Shown piece by piece: positions 50,853 through 62,720 of a stretch of 64,000 bases of DNA. The translations under genes were made by a program, and so were the position numbers. The notes below the pieces were generated by a model. The model was not told where the DNA came from, made no database searches, and saw only the letters and a list, made by a program, of their open reading frames with translations. Location: the NCBI GenBank assembly GCA_910591455.2, contig OU342806.1, positions 7,926,275-7,990,274 on the forward strand, written 5' to 3'. The stretch's first letter is position 1; each line of letters starts with the position of its first letter. The stretch comes from Pholis gunnellus. Its lineage: Eukaryota; Chordata; Actinopteri; Perciformes; Pholidae.

Positions 50853-53129
50853 TCACTCCACATTGAGAACCGCCCAGTTATTTTTCTTGTCCTGGTAATC
50901 ACAAGAGGAGGAAATCTAGGAATCTTTCAGGTAACATGGAAATAACATGAAAATCTCTCTTAATATTTCAAACCAACCATCATAGTTTAACCACAGTCCA
51001 CTTTTGAGTGAATCAATTTGCTTAATTTACATCCTATTTGATTATGTTCACCATACAGTATAGCGTATTTCTGGTGGTTGTGTCATGTACCTCTGACATG
51101 ACGGGCAGGTTGTCATGAGGAAGAAGCCACATGGTTCGGTGGTCCTTGGTTCTCTGTCTCTGCAGGAGCTTTCTCAGCAACCTCTTCACCTTCCGGTCTC
51201 TGGGGTCTGCACACTTCACCGCCTTCTTCGTGTAAAGACTATAAAAAGAACACAATACTTATTACATGACACAGGATGGCAGGACACGGTTCTGCACAAA
51301 CCCCATATTTTAACCACAAGATTGGAGGCACAAGATTGACAACAACAACAAAAAATCAGCAATGATGTGGAGGACTAGAAAGATGTCAGGTGTAGCAAAG
51401 CCTCTGAAAGTTTGAGCCCAAAGGAATCGCAAAGTGGAGACGCTGTAGCGTGGCTGAAAATAGAGTCAAATAATGTTTTCTTTCTCCAGTAGAAACAAGT
51501 CAAACTGTGATCAAAAGTGGGCAAAGTTGAAGAAAAGAGGTTGGAGAACCACTTAAATAGAAAGGACCAAAAGAAACCACTGTATAAGAATTCCATGTTT
51601 TTGTTAAAAAGCAAGCTCCTCATTCCCTGGCTACATCAGATTTCTCTGACCCGCTGGAAACAATAGGTATCACAATGCTGAATGGTTTACTTAACTAAAC
51701 CCTGCTGTTCTGACTAAATGGCTGCGGCAGGGCTCAGCTGGCTCGGAAGGTATTTTCAGATGGCTTGTTATTCCCACATATTTCCTTTCTTACTTCCCTG
51801 GCAAATGCCGCTCCGAGCCCTGCCATAACAACATGACCTGGAAAGATGACAATGCCTCTCAGCCCGGCTCTGCCCTCCTCTAATGAGAGGCATATTTTCC
51901 ATGCCTGCAGATTGCTGTGTGCTCTTTAGCTCCAGGAGTGGATAGTTGAAATACTTGCATGATGGCTTGTATACTGCAGTCTGGCCCCTCCGTCTGCACC
52001 TCAAACCGCAAGACATCTTTGGTACGCACCTTGCCCTGGGAGTACAACATGCAGCACTGAACATCTCTTTGCATCTGCACGCCTTTACCTAGGGAACAAA
52101 GGAACAGACAAAGAGAAAGAAGAGCAAGGAAACATTAGAGGAGGGGTGTCAAACAAAAGCAAATTGACAGTATTAGACTAATGTTCCCTGGTGTCAAGCT
52201 CAATAAACTATGTTGGCTTCTTCTATTTCAAACCTTTGGCTTTATTCTACCAAGTCATCTTAGACTGAAAACATTTGTCTCAAGGGAGGACAGGAGACTG
52301 AACATGACAGCCACAAAAGTTTCAAACAGTATGCATTATGGTACACTATCACAAATAACATTAACGTTAGCTATCGAAACATCTTACATTAGTATTTACT
52401 GCACAGAATCATGATTTTGAAACACTGTGAAATCAGTATTCTGATGTTAGCTAAGACTGAAACAGTTTTCATATACAGGCAAATGTTATTTGTTCTGCAG
52501 AATGTGCTCATGCCTCTAGTTCCATATAGACACACACTCATGGACACTCACATGTACACACAAGAATGTCAGAGGAATTACAATGGCATCCCATTGTGCT
52601 GCGAAACATACGACCACGGCAGACAGAGAAAGTGAGAGAAAGAGAGGAGGAGTGTGTGTTTGTGTGGAGGGAGTGCCACGATGCCTTTTCATCCAAAGCA
52701 AATGTGTAAACAAATTAAAGTGTGATGGAAACAGCAGGAGCATTAAGAGCTAGCTGTAAAATAGGACAGGGCTGCTCTGCTGTGCCATAGAGGATTTTCA
52801 AATCCATCCTTTGGTAACATCACCGCACTTCCAGTGCTTTCACAACATTTAAAACAAACAAACAGACGAGACGACACCATCACGCAGACTGAGCCCTGAG
52901 ACTGTTTCTTTCTCTCTGTGTTGAGTGATGTGTGATTTCAGATGCTCGTCCTCCCGCGTTCTGTCCCTCTGTTTACATCCGTGCCTTGCTCTCTGCTGCT
53001 GCTGCTGCTGCTGCTGCTGTACCCCTTTTCCTCTTTTCTCCTTTTCTGTCTTCGCCATCGCTCTCTTTGCCACATTGTCCACCTGCAGGGTGCATGCAAG
53101 CCACGCAACACACATACACAAACACACAT

Positions 53130-53227
<98 letters not shown>

Positions 53228-53323
53228 ACACACAGATAGTAAGTATGGTTGTGTCCTACCTTCCACAGATGCCAGGAGAATAACAGTCAGAGAAATAACA
53301 GTCAACATCTGCAGCATGAACAT
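50853..53323 (-). CDS. CC chemokine, about 126 aa
   Basis: Secreted leukocyte attractant acting on G-protein-coupled receptors. Minus-strand exons are 53260-53323 (signal peptide MFMLQMLTVISLTVILLASV), 51959-52088, 51091-51238 and, less certain, 50853-50891. The CC pair lies at residues 33-34 (DVQCCMLYSQGK). The third Cys is residue 59 (GPDCSIQAII) and the fourth residue 74 (TKKAVKCADPRDRKVKRLL), the standard four-cysteine CC pattern. The frame across exons 2 and 3 only works with a GC-AG intron (exon ends 'at', intron starts gcaagt). The C-terminus is strongly basic, then extends to SE at 51091; a 13-codon last exon adding DKKNNWAVLNVE fits the phase. Without it, exon 3 would read through to a stop at 51034. 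The subtype is unsure; CCL27/28- or CCL25-like are my best guesses. It is convergent with slc1a6. Confidence 0.85.
52993..53019 (+). repeat. (CTG)9 trinucleotide repeat
   Basis: Nine pure CTG units inside the first intron of the minus-strand chemokine gene, where they are transcribed as CAG. Confidence 0.95.
53107..53234. repeat. (CA)n microsatellite, about 128 bp, in chemokine intron 1
   Basis: CA run, pure from about 53131 to 53222. It starts about 25 bp inside the intron from the donor of chemokine exon 1, so the transcript reads (UG)n right after the splice site. Confidence 0.96.
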
Positions 53324-56300
53324 GATGAGAATGGCAGAGTGGAGGCGAGGAGAGGAGGATAATCTACTCTGTCACCTCTCCCTCTGTGGCTGCCTCTCTT
53401 ATATCACTCCCTCCCTCTCTTTATACCTCCCTGCCCATCTCTCACTCACTCACTTCCACCACCTCTCTTGTTCTGTCTTACCGTCTTCCCCTCCCACCCT
53501 CTGTTTATCCATTTTCAGTCATTCTCACGCTCAGCCAAACTCCCTCCCTCATCCTCTTTTTCTTTCACACTCATCTCACCTCTCACTCATTTCTCCTTTC
53601 CTGCTGCTTCACTCAGGATGGCAAGCCTCATTTGTCTCATTTGAGGCTTTAAATTCCTCCTTCATCCTGCCTCTTATCTTGTCCTTATTGCATTTTTTCC
53701 TCCAGGACTGAAAGCAACAAGGATTCATCCTGTAGCTTTCAGATTACATGATAAGCCCTGATTTGGCATGGCACAAACATATTTCATTTCCAAATAATAT
53801 ACAATTAACCCTGGTTTGCAGCTGTGTAGTTGTGGAAACTCTCAGACCGGACAGTAGGCGTGTCTAACTTGTGCATCTGGATCAGTCTTGCAGCAGAGTT
53901 ATGTTCTTTGTGGGATTCCAGACAAAATGCCAAACACACCGAGAAACTGTGATAAACTGAATTTATTAGCTTAACTCGACCCCGAGAGACAACCTGTATA
54001 AATGAATCATGGTTTAGAAATGCCTCTTGTAGATATGCATAGTATTAAATGTACAACATGTTATTCTTGTACCATTCAAACTGAAATGTAAGTGTAATTG
54101 TGCTTTTGTTATTTTATTGACTCTTGAAAAGCCTCCCGCAAAGTCCTGGCGAATTGAAGTTAGTGTGCATTTTTATAAAGCTTCTTAAAGATGCAACATA
54201 TGGGATTCAGATCATTAATAAAGCAGCAAACAACTGTTTGCTATGTAAAGATGTAGTGAAGTCACTCTCCCTCCGTGTGTCTCATATATAGCGCCTTCAA
54301 GACACATTTGTTTTCTTTGGCTTTCTCTTGATATTATACCTGGTATTTTGTCAGTTAAACACCTAATTGGGCTAATTTCTTTTGTCTACTCTACCTCTTT
54401 TATCTACTGAAAAGTGTTATATTGAATAAAAAAAGTTTGCTTGCTTGTTATGGGTAATGCAACCTCTTTATTTGCACATGTTGGAAGAGGTGTTCCACAA
54501 GGTGCGGTCCTCAGCTTCTTACTTCTTGTGTTCAGTTTGTATGCTCCCACTATTTCGGGTTATCTTGAAAACATATCATATCGGCGTGTCATCTTTCTAT
54601 GTTGATGACACACCGCTGTGTGTTTGATTTCAAACTCACAATGAAGCTTGTTTTCAGGCGTGCATTACGAGACTCTAGTGATAAATGTCACAAATTATTC
54701 TTTAAAAAAATAAAGACAAATCTTACATTCTTTTGTTTGGCACTTCTAATCGGGTCTTTAATTTACAGAAGAAACTTCTGTCAAACGTCTGGCAGCCAAT
54801 ATGAAACCAAGGCATTTTCCCTTTTATTTCTTTTTTATGATCTGGCTCATGCCAATGCACCAATTTCACCAAATAAATGGAATATATTTGGCCAATAAAG
54901 AGATTCAGATGTTTGAAAAATATGCCCATAATATGTCTTTGCAGCCTCCCCCTGTCTGGCCATAAATCATAATAAAAGTGTTACTTTCCATAACTGAACA
55001 CCACAAGAACCAACTGAAGGCTCTTTCTGAGAGTCAAGCATCTACATCCATTACAGAGAGGCTTCAACAGAAAACAGCATCCGGACATGATTAAACAGAG
55101 AGAAACCAGATAAATTGATGTAGGCCGGCATCTGTTTCAAGATATTCCTTTGAACCGACCTTGTGGTAGAGAAAAATGACAAACACAGATGCCAAAGTCA
55201 GACGATGCCGCCAATAACAACAGTCTATAAAATGATTTATCAAAAGCCTGATTAGCTATGACAGATGACACAAATGTTGCTTCATCTCATTTCTTACACA
55301 TTAAATTGGCAAAGTGTTTAATGTTTCTTGCTAAATAATAACTGAGCTGTAAATCGTATTAATAAGGAAATACATGATTGTGTTTCTTACCATATAAAAA
55401 TATTTGATTGTTTATGTTATTTTGCTTGGACCACTGCTCATGTCCTTAAAGGGTCTCGCCACCCAAATCACCCAGACTTATGTTACTAACTTGCCATTCA
55501 GACAATGCCAATCTTTTACTTGACGAGGTTTTTAGATATTTGCCAGTGAAAGAGCAATGCCGCTCAAATACAATGGAGGTGCACATAACGCCATTTATGG
55601 TGTTCAAAGCATAAAAAACAGACTTAGCAGCAATGTTGAGAAACAATGTCCTCGGCACTGAAGATGAACAGAATTCAGCAGTTGACAATACTGTTTATTA
55701 CTATAGCTTCTAATGTCTGATCTAAATGAAAGGCCCAAGTGAGAAAGAGTCAAAAGTGTACAGACATGACCCGTTTACCCCTCGACCACCAGGTCACCCC
55801 AGACACAATACCAGTTTGTTCAAAACCAGTTTATTTTTCACAATGCTTGCAAACTTTATTTCTTCATCTCTTTATTACTATTTCACCAACTCTCCTGTTG
55901 TCTCGTGCCTCATGCCCCTAACCTGAGCTCCCCACCTGCACCTCATTTCCTCATCAGCCACTCTCTATATATGCTGGCACAGATCCATTGATACCACATT
56001 GTCTCATTGCTTAGCTTACAATGTTTTTTTGAGGTTTTGCCTGTTTAATCCTTTTTTCTCTGATTCTTGTACTTTGGATTCCCCTGCTTGCCCCTTGTTG
56101 GATTTGGTTACCTGATTTCTTTTGATCATTGCCTGCCATGAGCTAAGTAAAACTGAACTTTCTTGTTACAGTGATTGCCTCTGTGTCATGCTTTTGGGTT
56201 CAAGTCTGTCACTCACCCAGATTCGGTAAAGAATTTGCTCTTTGGTTGCTAAGTTCCTGTAGCTATTCACAGAATGACAACTATTGAACAAACATTTTGG

Positions 56301-56949
56301 ATTGTGTAGTCAGTAAAAATGTAACATGTGGCTGCTCTTCATTCTGATCTGCTGAGGTTGCTGTTGGAGGGAGGAGAAATTTGTATCTTCCCTCAAGTTA
56401 TTTCTGCTGGATTGACACCAAAATCTGACACTTAGAGATGGTTTAGTTAGCTGAAAAGGTTTCTGTTATCATTCCCCGTTGTAGATATAGGAGACATGGA
56501 AACCTGTTATTTATGTTGGCTAGGTATCTGCAAGGAGAAAATGACACAGGAATGCAACATGCTTAACTATGTTTTATTTCATGTTTTTAGTACATGACAT
56601 TATCACAAACTATTGAGGTTGAGTCCAAAGTAATCTTGCCCAAATAGAGGGTAAATCTGCTATAAAAGTGTTCCTATGATTTCAAAATACATAAATTAAC
56701 CTCACAAATTAAAACAATATATCACACTTCATTAGCCTGAATGCTTTGGACATTCTGTCCTCTGAAAAGGAAAAAATGTTAAGTACATTGTCAGGGCAAT
56801 ACTGGAACCGTGAGTCACCTCATGCAAGGAAATATTGCTTTCAGCTTTCAACACTAATGTGGGGCATGTAATGGATAGATTTTGTTAGGGTAGAACAATA
56901 TGGGCCTGCCTAAGTTCTTGTGGTAAAACAGATCAGAACATTGAACAAA
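53324..56949. other. Chemokine promoter region and intergenic DNA
   Basis: Directly upstream of the chemokine start, 53390-53700 is CT-rich on the + strand. A LINE reverse-transcriptase relic lies at about 54440-54640. A stretch at about 55790-56200 (cctgagctccccacctgcac ... tgttacagtgattgcctctg) has the feel of an LTR or other retroelement end, but I could not identify it. No cellular gene exon is recognised. Confidence 0.45.
54440..54640 (+). mobile_element. Relic of LINE reverse transcriptase (YxDD box)
   Basis: One frame gives SVCMLPLFRVILKTYHIGVS, then SFYVDDTPLCV, matching the 'LYMLPLGxIxxKHxIxFHxYADDTQLY' region of L2/Rex1-type reverse transcriptases. The preceding GVPQGAVLS block sits in another frame (54490-54517), so at least one frameshift separates the conserved blocks. 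It is a dead fragment. Confidence 0.65.
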
Positions 56950-57120
56950 TTATGCTTTGGCTCCTGAAACACTTGGTGGAAGAACTAAGAAATATTCAGA
57001 CAAAAAGGCAACAATGTCGCTTATGGGCATACATATCCGTTCTCTGGATGTGAAAATATGCAGTCTGTGCACTGAAGGGTGGGGTTGGGGTAAAGTGTGT
57101 GTGTGTGTGTGTGTGTGTGC

Positions 57121-57169
<49 letters not shown>

Positions 57170-57697
57170 GGAGGTGGGGTTAACTGTTCAAGAAATTGAC
57201 CCAAGAAATCAGGTTGGAATGTCAGCTGAAAAAACATACCTTCCACATGACTACAGGTTGGCTTCTGAGACGGATACATTTTCTGCATATCTTTGCTGCA
57301 ATTAAAGTATCTGTCAAGGTGAGCGGACTCAAACATGTGGGTGATCAGAAATAGAAGCAATAGCAGTGAAAAGTGTGGCTGAGGGGGTAATGTCTTCCTT
57401 TTTAAGGGGGGGTGCCTGAGATGTATGGGGGGATAGTATGGCCTCCTGCAGATGTTGGAAGACACGGTTCACTGTGCTGAATATGCAGCCCAACAGATCT
57501 TATAGTACCTACATGGAATTTCGAAAGGGATAAAATGCGGCAGGCAAAACTTCAACTGATCCTTGAAACAAGGCAAACGGGGAGGTGTTTTGAAACCGAC
57601 TATGAGCAGTATGGAATGCAGAAGGATGAACAGCACATATTTTTCATTCTTGTCCACCGTGATGTTCACATTTGTAGTTTTTTCCACATACCGTCAT
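56950..57697 (-). CDS. Tentative small secreted protein, 88 aa, unknown family
   Basis: Three minus-strand segments join in phase: 57692-57697 (ATG ACG, donor gtatgt), 57240-57378 (after taccccctcag, donor gtatgt) and 56950-57071 (after a long pyrimidine tract and cag). The product starts MTPHFSLLLLLFLITHMFES, a textbook signal peptide, continues AHLDRYFNCSKDMQKMYPSQ and KPTCSHVE, and ends IFTSRERICMPISDIVAFLS then EYFLVLPPSVSGAKA. It has three cysteines after the signal. A GT microsatellite occupies the second intron. AATAAA on the minus strand near 56573 would suit a 3' end. Size and signal peptide recall a cytokine or chemokine, but the cysteine pattern does not fit, so no family is claimed. 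It may also be a chance assembly. Confidence 0.3.
57095..57168. repeat. (GT)n microsatellite
   Basis: GT run of about 74 bp with one gcgc interruption at 57119-57122. Confidence 0.97.
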
Positions 57698-58224
57698 GAT
57701 TAGGTCAACATTTTAAATTATTTAGTTTCTGACCAAAGAGCTGCACAGTAATGACATTCCATTGGCAAATGGTAGCATCTCTAAATGTCAAGGAAATGTG
57801 CTTCCTATCTTATCTCCTTTTGCAAAGGAAACACTGGACCATCTTCTAGAAAAAGAAAAGGAGTTAAAGCTGTCCCACAGCTCTGTGCGGCAGCAACATT
57901 TCAATTGACTGCAGAACCACGTAAATAACATCTACTGTCGCATAGTGACCGCTGTTTGTGTCCCGTGTGTAGTTTTGTTGCACTTTTTGTTTTGTTTCAT
58001 TTCACAAAGTTAACCATGTGTTTCTAACTTTTTAAAACTGTGACCCTAATCTAGAAGAAAAAATGTTTCCCTCAAAAAGTAAATGAGTGCTGTTTAGTTG
58101 TATGGAACGTAGTTTCGTAGGAATCTGTGTAGTGCCATGACTTAAGGACATTTTCCATTGAAGCTAAGCAAAAGTGTTTAAGAAAAGACATTAAAAGTAA
58201 TTTTCCTTCCTATTAAAGCTATTC

Positions 58225-58350
58225 AACAGAACCAGACTAGCTGTTTCCAATCTTAATGCTAATCTAATGACTTTATCTTCATATTTAGAAACATTAGAAT
58301 GCAAACTGTTAACTGCAAATAAGCCCCAAAATGTTAAACTACTCTTTTAC
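58225..58350. mobile_element. Decayed MITE fragment, copy 3
   Basis: Segments ccagactagctgtttccaat, cttcatatttagaaacatta and aaatgttaaactactctttt match, with many changes, the right half of the family seen at 415-989 and 43031-43419. Confidence 0.45.
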
Positions 58351-59250
58351 CATCAAGGATCTTAAACAGAAAAATAGAATATTCACAATTTGTGGAAAGA
58401 CCTGACATAGGCCTTTATCTGCAGATAAAATGATTGTACCCTACTCTGTACCTGTGATCTGATTACAAATGTCATTCTAATTTGTTTGACTAGTTGTTGT
58501 ATTTAAAATAACTAGACAAACAAAGGCACAGGATAAAAGTTTATTCTCTCAGCATGCCATTTTCCCATCAATAGAAGGATCATCAGGCCATCTTGTCCGG
58601 CTCTGGGCAGGGGGAGGCTCTATATTTTCTTTTCACATGAGATTTACTTAATGGAATGTCTTTATTGACTGTGGAATTAAAATGATGTCCAATCCTTCGA
58701 CATGTGATTATATTTTATTATAAAAGAGCACTCCATGTTACCCTGTGCCAGTCGGGCATTCCTCTGCAGGGAGTTGACTGGTTCTCTTCTGGAACCAAAC
58801 ATCTGTGCTTCTCACAGCTCTGTTTCATTACTCCCCGAAACACTAAACCCAGAAAATCAGCTTAAACACACTCCGGCATTTATTTTGAAAATCCCTGCTG
58901 CAAAAACTCAAGGGGTCTTGACTGTGCCTAGAGTGCGAAACTGAACCCGTTTGTATGTGTTTGACAAATGCTGCCAGGAAGAACAAAATACATCTCAGGT
59001 CTAGAGAGATTCAGATACTTTCCTAATGCAAACTCAAACCTCTGTGATTTTCTCAGTGTCGTACAACAGTCACCGTGTTGAGCAAGATGTTTAACTTTCA
59101 CCTCTGGCTTGTATTAATTACACTGTAATGTACTACTGCGGCAGCAAAAAGTAGTATTAAAGAAATGCTGACATATTTATAATTTAACACTGAGAAAATA
59201 AAGTGATCTAATATGTCAAATACATCTTTGTCTAGCTGATCTGTACTCAA

Positions 59251-59310
59251 AAATAGATCCAGACTAATACTGATAACCAAAAATAGATCCAGACTAATAC
59301 TGATAACCAA
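59251..59310. repeat. 30-bp direct tandem repeat, two identical copies
   Basis: The unit beginning aaatagatccagactaatac and ending tgataaccaa occurs at 59251-59280 and again at 59281-59310 without mismatch. Confidence 0.97.
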
Positions 59311-60751
59311 AAATAATTGGCCGTACAGAAACGTCAAAGCTATGTGGCAGTCCTTTAGTGTTGCCATTACATAGCTTGTCCAGCAGTAACCTAACTGTAG
59401 TTTCCAAATGTAACGCGTTCATTTCTGGGTCACAATTCTTTAGCAACCAAATTTAAGGGATCCCTATCCAATAATTCAATATTTGTTTGTGAAAAAACCT
59501 CCTGATATATCATCTTATTTTATTCACTCTGTAGTCTCTCTATCTATAGATACGTGTGTCTATATATATATGTGTCTATGAATAATAGAACAATATTGGC
59601 CTCAAAAATTGGTAATGGAGCTCTACTGCAGTGTCGTGTGTGTGTGTGTGCAACCAGGGCCGTAAACTCTCAGGGACTCACCTTTCAACAATGCAAAATA
59701 ACTCAAAGGGCCTTGATTAAATCTTAAGCACAATGTAACACACATAGTGAGTTAATTTTAAGACAAAATATTGAAGGGTAAAAGTATACAGTTAAAATCT
59801 TTTGTCATAATTTCCGTTTTTTACGCATGCTTTGTGTCCCAATTAACATGTCAGGCGGAAAATTCAAATCAGTAGAAGAAGGTAACCAACATATCAGCAT
59901 CGAGACGATGAAGAGGAGAATAAACAAACACAAAAAGCAGAATTTACTGTCATGTTTCCTACAATAAAATAGTTTTAACGCCGCAAATCCAGTCAGTAGA
60001 GATGACATCCTGGCATTTTTAGTAGAAGGAAGTCTTCCTTATAAACATGTCAACAAAGGCAGAACCCTGGACCGCTCATTCATCCCTGGAGGTCCGATCA
60101 GCACCTTGGACAGGTGTTGACGCACTTTGATGTAGAAAGTTAAAAATGGTTGCGCTGAGCTGTACTGTACAGGAAGACAGAAGGAAGCTATACAATGTAG
60201 TAATTTAGAACAATGTGGTTTGAGTTTTGCTTCTCCTCTAGAAACATCTTCGTGTCTTTGCTGAGGAAGACCAATTCAGTCTACATGATATTCATGTCTT
60301 CTAATCATATTTTGTTTATTTGGCTCCCAGAGTATTTAATTTGAGGGTCATTTTAGTCATTACATCAACAAAAATATCAATAGAAAAGGACAGGGAGCCC
60401 TAGAGGGAAATGCAGCTAAATGAGATATATATATATATATATATAGTCACAAAAAATGTTTGCACTGCAGTCCTCAGCAAGTCATATCAAAACTACCCTT
60501 TTCATCTAATGTTTAAAAAAGAAGTTAGATATCCAGCCTGTACGATCATCCCAGTCTAGTGCGGGACTAATATGTACACTTGATTTATAGTAATAGTTAC
60601 ATTGGGACTAAGAGTGTGCAACATATGTCTTTGTTTTTAGTACAATATAGTAAATCTAGTTTTACCAATGTGTAGAATATCTATCTTGCAAATCTGGGTG
60701 TGAAATTGATGAAGATTGATTCTGACAGACACCGTTCGTTCAAAACTTACA

Positions 60752-60757
60752 TTTATT
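60752..60757 (-). terminator. Candidate polyadenylation signal for pole4
   Basis: TTTATT on the + strand is AATAAA on the minus strand. It lies about 250 bp past the pole4 stop codon. Confidence 0.5.
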
Positions 60758-61007
60758 CCATTGTACTTCACAAATAGTATTTCACAAATATTTACAGAAA
60801 AAGAATTTACATTTTACCACTGATGTCTTGAAAGTAAAGTATGAAAAATCTTAATGAGACATTGTAGAAAAGCATTTATAAATATCCATTTTGAGACTTT
60901 GACTTAGAAAAGTACCAGAAAGATGTTCACAACAAATTGTGTCCTTGTGACGGAAAGTTTCTTGGATGGTTGCAGATATTCAATGTTCTCGTCATTTGGA
61001 GCAGCAT

Positions 61008-62460
61008 TTAATCTAGTGTGCCTACAGACAAATGAAAGAAGAATTAGAACAAAACTGCACTGGTACATACATTCAATACAGAAATGTGCTCAATAATGTC
61101 TACGGTCTTTGTGCACACATTTGCATGAACATGCTGTATGTTATGTATTCTTATCTTACACATGTGGGAGATTAATTTAACTAAATGAGGCATAAAAAAG
61201 GCTCTAAAAATTTTAAGTGCTGGTGAGGCTTACCTTCAAGAAATGCAAATTCATCTATGGCTTCTATTGCGTTGTCTGTAGAGGTAAAGAAGGGAAATGG
61301 GAGACAAAAAAATTCAGAAGTGGTTAAAAGATCTTTCAGATTTCTATACATCTTTGCATTTAAATATAAGTGTCAACAGCCAAGTGAACATGTTAATAAT
61401 CTACTTTCCTCTACAAAAATCAGCATAATATCAACTTTAGTGAGTAATAATTTATATTACCACACAATCTAAATTGTTGTGATCTGGTCTGAGCCCATCA
61501 GCAAAACAACAATAACATTGTATCCTGTTTTAAACAAAGACTCTGTATGCATTTGTAAACCACATTCAGAACTTCTTTACAGCACTTACCCAAGTCCTTT
61601 CTTTGCAAAGTTTTTCTCTTTCCTTGCTGGGCGTAGACCATGGAATCTTTGGCAATCATCTCAACAAACAACTCCTGGAAGAAAGAAATGCATGAATATT
61701 CTGTCATTTGAAACTAAATCAAATTCAGAACCTAATAGTAATACCTCATATGATTTTTGATATCATTAGATTTCAACCTGAACCCAAAGAAAATGGGACC
61801 ACAATGCATTTCACATTCCTGATATATATATATATAATTTTTTTTCTTTTTTCATAGTAAAATGATTTTTTTTTGCAAGCTCACATATGGTACCTTTTTT
61901 TAAAAGTCGGTTATATAGACCCTTACATTATAAACATGAAATTAAATGACTTAATTAGTTGACAACTCTCCTGATGAGTGTAACAGGTGAAAGTACTTCA
62001 ATGGTTACAGGTTTAGGCCCCAATATAGCTGGTGGAGTTTACTATAAACTTCACTTAACGCATTGATGATATACTAGAGATAAGACTCATATTGCATAAG
62101 GATAAAGGCATCGTTAGTGACTAGCTATCGACTCTCGCGCTGTGATAGCACAGGGAGTAACGTAAAGCAGTCAGAGTTGCTGACGCACTTCCTTCGCGTT
62201 CCTTTTACCGTGGCTTTAGCGATGATGAACACAGACTCCTGGCTGGCGAGTGACACGTCTGGGTCGGTCTTCATGAGCGCCTTAATGCGAGCCAGCGGGA
62301 GTTTGGACAGTCTGCCGTGGCTCACGGCGGCGGCCGCGGGGCCCGTCTGCTGCTGGGTGCTGTCCTCCTCCGCCTCGGCCCCGCGGCTCTCCTCCTCACT
62401 CCCACAACGGTCCAGGTCGGGCTCCGTGGGGGTGACGGGTGTAGCCACTGTTGCTGCCAT
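61008..62460 (-). CDS. pole4: DNA polymerase epsilon subunit 4, 130 aa
   Basis: POLE4 is a histone-fold subunit that pairs with POLE3 and helps hold the leading-strand polymerase epsilon on DNA and handle parental histones. Minus-strand exons are 62209-62460, 61590-61674, 61234-61275 and 61008-61021; they total 393 nt in phase. The N-terminal 50 residues are acidic and low-complexity (CGSEEESRGAEAEEDS). The histone fold follows: RLSKLPLARIKALMKTDPDV, SLASQESVFIIAKATELFVE and QQGKRKTLQRKDLDNAIEAI, then DEFAFLEGTLD at the end. The last exon only adds the tail GTLD and TAA. Human POLE4 is 117 aa; the extra length is in the N-terminal tail. The start is the first ATG, opening MAATVATP. Confidence 0.96.
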
Positions 62461-62720
62461 TTTCCGTTTTTAAACCGATAGTTATACTTCAAAAAACAGA
62501 CAAATCACTACCGATTTCTAGCAACATGTCCCAGATGACAACAACATCATTAGCAGCGCGCCAGCATGTGCTTCCGGCCTTTCGGTGAGGGGCCTGCGCT
62601 GATTCGTCAGCTAGACAATCTGAAGCCCCGCCCTTTCCTCTCCCGCCAACCAATCTTCGTTGGTGATTGGTCAGAATGTGAACCAAGCTCTGGCTATTGG
62701 CTAGAAGTAAACGTCAATCC
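62461..62720 (-). promoter_or_regulatory. pole4 promoter with clustered CCAAT boxes
   Basis: Three CCAAT-type motifs in both orientations lie between about 62649 and 62698 (accaatc, gattggtc, ctattggc). A cttccggc ETS-like site is at about 62571-62578. The region is GC-richer than its surroundings. Such TATA-less CCAAT promoters are usual for cell-cycle genes. Confidence 0.45.

Larger units (their letters stand above)
57698..61007. other. Intergenic region and pole4 3' UTR
   Basis: No coding exon is recognised. It holds a decayed MITE copy (about 58225-58350), a 30-bp tandem repeat (59251-59310) and short TA and GT runs. The pole4 UTR probably runs to about 60750. Confidence 0.55.

Noticed and set aside
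52932..53711. 259-residue + strand open frame
   Set aside because: It is driven by the CTG and CA repeats and a CT-rich tract, lies antisense to chemokine exon 1 and its intron, and has no domain-like segment.
57242..57306. Alternative exon starting after tttaattgcag (57298) instead of the acceptor at 57379
   Set aside because: It is a good splice site, but using it would remove the signal peptide that makes the candidate protein plausible. It is left as an alternative only.
57469..57687. 72-residue frame with a hydrophobic stretch (KYVLFILLHSILLIVG)
   Set aside because: There is no family resemblance, and it overlaps the inferred intron of the better secreted-protein model.
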